NCBI GenBank assembly: GCA_038232655.1
Contig: JBBSNM010000005.1
Location: 1 to 60,731, forward strand
Length of the DNA stretch: 60,731 nt
Direction: 5' to 3'
From: JACCVL01 sp038232655
Lineage (GTDB): Bacteria; Actinomycetota; Actinomycetes; Propionibacteriales; Nocardioidaceae
The notes below the pieces were generated by a model. That model was not told the origin of the DNA. It worked only from the letters and a program-made list of their open reading frames with translations, and did no database searches. The position numbers were made by a program, and so were the translations under genes. Of the stretch, positions 58,267-60,731 are shown in pieces; positions within the stretch are counted from its first letter, which is position 1, and each line of letters begins with the position of its first letter.

Positions 58267-58893
58267 ATGAACGTCACACTGCTTGGGAGCGACCTGCTGC
58301 TCGCCGCGGAGGAGGGCGAGGTCAACCCGTTGGTGCCGCACACGGGTGAGATCGTCCTCGGGGTCGTCGTCTTCGCGATCCTGCTCGGCTTGGTCTACAA
58401 GTTCGTCGTGCCCGCCTTCGAGAAGGCCTACGCCGAGCGCACCGAGGCGATCGAGGGGGGTCTCAAGCGGGCCGAGCAGGCCCAGGCCGAGGCCGACGCG
58501 GCATTGGAGCAGTACAAGGCCCAGCTCGCCGACGCCCGGCACGAGTCCGCCCGCATCCGCGAGGACGCCCGCGAGCAGGGGGCGAACATCGTCGCCGAGA
58601 TGCGCCAGCAGGCGCAGACCGAGTCGCAGCGGATCGTTAGCACGGCGCACGCCCAGATCGACGCCGAGCGTCAGCAGGTCGTGCACCAGCTCCGCACCGA
58701 GATCGGCTTGCTGGCGACCACGCTGGCCGAGCGGATCGTGGGGGAGTCGCTGGAGGACGAGGTACGCCAGCGGCGCACCGTCGAGCGGTTCATCGCCGAG
58801 CTGGAGGCAGCCGACGAGCCCGAACCGGGCGGCGGCGAAGACGGCGCTTCCGAGAGCGGTTCGACAGCGGCACCGGTGGGGGAGTCTCGCTGA
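58267..58893 (+). CDS. atpF: F0F1 ATP synthase subunit b
   Basis: A 208-residue subunit with one N-terminal membrane helix (VLGVVVFAILLGLVYKFVVPAF, seen as FAILLGLVYKFVVP) and a long charged coiled coil (about 60-180). The C-terminal 25 residues are Glu/Gly/Ser-rich. It is the stator stalk. Its stop overlaps the atpH start (TGATG). Unlike mycobacteria, b and delta are separate genes here. Confidence 0.95.
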   Translation: MNVTLLGSDLLLAAEEGEVNPLVPHTGEIVLGVVVFAILLGLVYKFVVPAFEKAYAERTEAIEGGLKRAEQAQAEADAALEQYKAQLADARHESARIREDAREQGANIVAEMRQQAQTESQRIVSTAHAQIDAERQQVVHQLRTEIGLLATTLAERIVGESLEDEVRQRRTVERFIAELEAADEPEPGGGEDGASESGSTAAPVGESR

Positions 58894-59699
58894 TGCGGGG
58901 GAGCTCGGCCAAGAGCAGGGCCGCGGTCGTCGAGCGGCTCGAGCAGGCGCTGGACGGGGTCGACGCCGAGGCGGTCGGCGACGAGCTGTTCGCCGTGGCC
59001 GGGCTGCTCGACGGCGCGGGGTCGCTGCGGCGCACGCTCACCGACCCCAGTCTCGATGCCCAGGCGCGTTCGGGTCTCTTTGGCCAGGTGCTCGGCGACC
59101 AGGTGTCGGGACCGGCGGCCGACGTGGTGGCCCACGCCGCCGCGCAGCGCTGGACCTCATCTCGAGACCTCGCCGACAGCATCGAGCACGCGGGCGTGGT
59201 GGCCCATGTGGCCGCCGCGGAGTCCGCCGGGAGCATCGACGACGTCGAGGACGAGCTGTTCCGTTTGGGCCGTATCATCAGTGGCAACCCGGCATTGCGC
59301 GACACCCTGTCGGACCGGGCGGCCTCGACCGAGGGTAAACGACAGATCCTTGACGCACTGTTGGCCGATAAGGCAGCGCCGGCGACCCAGCGGTTGGCCG
59401 CCCAGGCGGTGGCCGGCCGGCACACCTCGCCGGGGGCAGCGCTGGAGGAGTTCGCCAAGCTGGCCGCCACCCGCCGCGACCGGTTCGTGGCGACGGTCAC
59501 GGTGGCGCAGCCGCTGTCGGACGAAGACCACGAGCGGCTGGCCGAGGTGCTCGGCGCGCAGTACGGCGCTCCGGTGCACCTCAACGTCGTCGTCGACGAG
59601 CGCATCCTCGGCGGCGCGCGGGTCGAGCTCGGCGACGAGGTCGTCGACGGCACCGTTTCGTCCCGACTCCAGAACGCCCGCCGGCGCGTCGCCGGCTGA
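58893..59699 (+). CDS. atpH: F0F1 ATP synthase subunit delta
   Basis: A 268-residue delta subunit, of the long actinobacterial type. An N-terminal helical extension precedes the conserved core. EGKRQILDALLADK and VATVTVAQPLSDEDHERLAEVLGAQYG, seen as ATVTVAQPLSDEDHERL, are diagnostic, ending RILGGARVELGDEVVDGTV. It links the stator to the F1 head. Confidence 0.95.
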   Translation: MRGSSAKSRAAVVERLEQALDGVDAEAVGDELFAVAGLLDGAGSLRRTLTDPSLDAQARSGLFGQVLGDQVSGPAADVVAHAAAQRWTSSRDLADSIEHAGVVAHVAAAESAGSIDDVEDELFRLGRIISGNPALRDTLSDRAASTEGKRQILDALLADKAAPATQRLAAQAVAGRHTSPGAALEEFAKLAATRRDRFVATVTVAQPLSDEDHERLAEVLGAQYGAPVHLNVVVDERILGGARVELGDEVVDGTVSSRLQNARRRVAG

Positions 59700-59773
59700 C
59701 AGCGACCGACCGCCAGGCACCGACCACAGACCACACATCCAGGCAACGAGAACCAGAGAGCAGGGACCACGAC

Positions 59774-60731
59774 ATGGCGGAGCTCACGATCCGGCCGGAG
59801 GAGATCCGGGACGCGCTGCAGCAATTCGTCTCCGACTACCAGCCGGAGACTGCCGAGCGCGAAGAGGTCGGCACGGTCTCGGAGGCGGGTGATGGCATCG
59901 CTCGCGTCGAGGGCCTGCCCTCCGTGATGGCCAACGAGCTGCTGGAGTTCGAGGACGGCACCCTCGGCCTGGCGCTCAACCTGGACGTCCGCGAGGTCGG
60001 TGTGGTCATCCTCGGTGACTTCGCCGGCGTCGAGGAGGGTCAGCCGGTGCGCCGGACCGGCGACATCTTGTCGGTCGCGGTCGGTGACGGCTACCTCGGG
60101 CGGGTCATCGACCCGCTGGGCAACGCCATCGACGGTCTCGGCGACATCGAGACCAGCGGCCGCCGCCCGCTGGAGGTGCAGGCGGCCACCGTGGTGCAGC
60201 GCCAGAGCGTCAGCGAGCCGTTGCAGACCGGCATCAAGGCCGTCGACGCGCTGACGCCCATCGGCCGGGGCCAGCGCCAGCTCATCATCGGTGACCGCCA
60301 GACCGGCAAGTCCGCGGTGGCGATCGACACGATCATCAACCAGAAGGAGTTCTGGGACACCGGCGACCCCGACCAGCAGGTGCGCTGCGTGTACGTCGCG
60401 ATCGGGCAGAAGGGGTCCACGATCGCCGGCGTGCGCGGCGCGCTCGAGGACGCCGGCGCGCTGGAGTACACCACGATCGTCGCCGCCCCCGCCTCGGACT
60501 CCGCCGGCTTCAAGTACCTCGCCCCCTACACCGGCTCGGCCATCGGGCAGGAGTGGATGTACCAGGGCAAGCACGTCCTGATCGTCTTCGACGACTTGTC
60601 GAAGCAGGCCGAGGCCTACCGCGCCGTGTCGCTGCTGCTGCGCCGCCCGCCGGGCCGCGAGGCGTACCCCGGTGACGTGTTCTACCTGCACAGCCGGCTG
60701 CTGGAGCGCTGCGCGAAGCTGTCCGACGAGA
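59774..60731 (+). CDS. atpA: F0F1 ATP synthase subunit alpha (runs off the right end)
   Basis: The first 319 residues of the alpha subunit from ATG 59774. ELTIRPEEIRDALQQFVSDY is the N-terminal helix, the beta-barrel follows, and GDRQTGKSAVAIDTIINQK is Walker A of the non-catalytic nucleotide site. GQKGSTIAGVRGALEDAGA and YTGSAIGQEWMYQGKHVLIVFDDL are also diagnostic. The C-terminal helical domain and the remaining atp genes lie outside the window. Confidence 0.97.
   Translation, partial: MAELTIRPEEIRDALQQFVSDYQPETAEREEVGTVSEAGDGIARVEGLPSVMANELLEFEDGTLGLALNLDVREVGVVILGDFAGVEEGQPVRRTGDILSVAVGDGYLGRVIDPLGNAIDGLGDIETSGRRPLEVQAATVVQRQSVSEPLQTGIKAVDALTPIGRGQRQLIIGDRQTGKSAVAIDTIINQKEFWDTGDPDQQVRCVYVAIGQKGSTIAGVRGALEDAGALEYTTIVAAPASDSAGFKYLAPYTGSAIGQEWMYQGKHVLIVFDDLSKQAEAYRAVSLLLRRPPGREAYPGDVFYLHSRLLERCAKLSDE

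Overview
The window is high-GC, gene-dense chromosomal DNA from an actinobacterium (Actinomycetota). The evidence is the combination of a WhiB1-type iron-sulfur protein, a SigH/RsrA thiol-stress pair, the multifunctional 2-oxoglutarate enzyme Kgd with its DUF6104 companion, a PdtaS-type histidine kinase, nickel superoxide dismutase with its maturation protease, the 24-residue ribosomal protein bL37, frequent GTG starts and the gene order argS-lysA-hom-thrC-thrB-rho-rpmE-prfA-prmC-tsaC-wecA-atp. I cannot assign a family or genus from the sequence alone.

Layout. 1-5.1 kb: truncated cstA, a flavin-type split-barrel protein, remnants of a TauE permease and a CoA-transferase, a DksA-like zinc-finger protein, a universal stress protein and a GH15 glycosidase. 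5.3-11.2 kb: a probable cell-surface glycosylation locus (FAD oxidoreductase, flippase-GT2 fusion, sugar-nucleotide epimerase, multi-pass GT-C-like protein, Ser/Gly-rich lipoprotein). 11.3-15.1 kb: iron(III) ABC importer. 15.1-16.8 kb: acetyltransferase and a crcB-DUF190-crcB fluoride-export operon. 16.8-30.3 kb: mixed region with hisN, rsgA-aroA, SRAP protein, sigH-rsrA and several broken genes. 30.4-36.7 kb: regulators (PdtaS, WhiB1, SigF-like sigma with its anti-sigma), sodN/sodX, an oxidoreductase and an acetyltransferase boxed by inverted repeats. 36.7-42.7 kb: kgd, a lipoprotein, an LCP ligase and tRNA-Arg. 42.8-60.7 kb: a single-domain response regulator, then a long co-directional core block for Arg-tRNA charging, lysine and threonine synthesis, transcription termination, translation termination, tRNA modification, cell-wall lipid carrier chemistry and the F1Fo ATP synthase, which runs off the right end inside atpA.

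Most striking features. A GNAT gene is enclosed by 38-bp inverted repeats built from a short unit that resembles a second repeat cluster near 52.6 kb. A 60-bp palindromic element occurs twice. Five or six genes are truncated or internally deleted in the first 30 kb, with no comparable broken gene in the second half. The sigH gene has a recognisable SigR/SigH-type promoter and an in-frame upstream ATG that would give an extended isoform. whiB1 has a near-consensus CRP site upstream. The 5.3-11.2 kb locus looks like a self-contained glycan export and transfer module with a possible lipoprotein acceptor.
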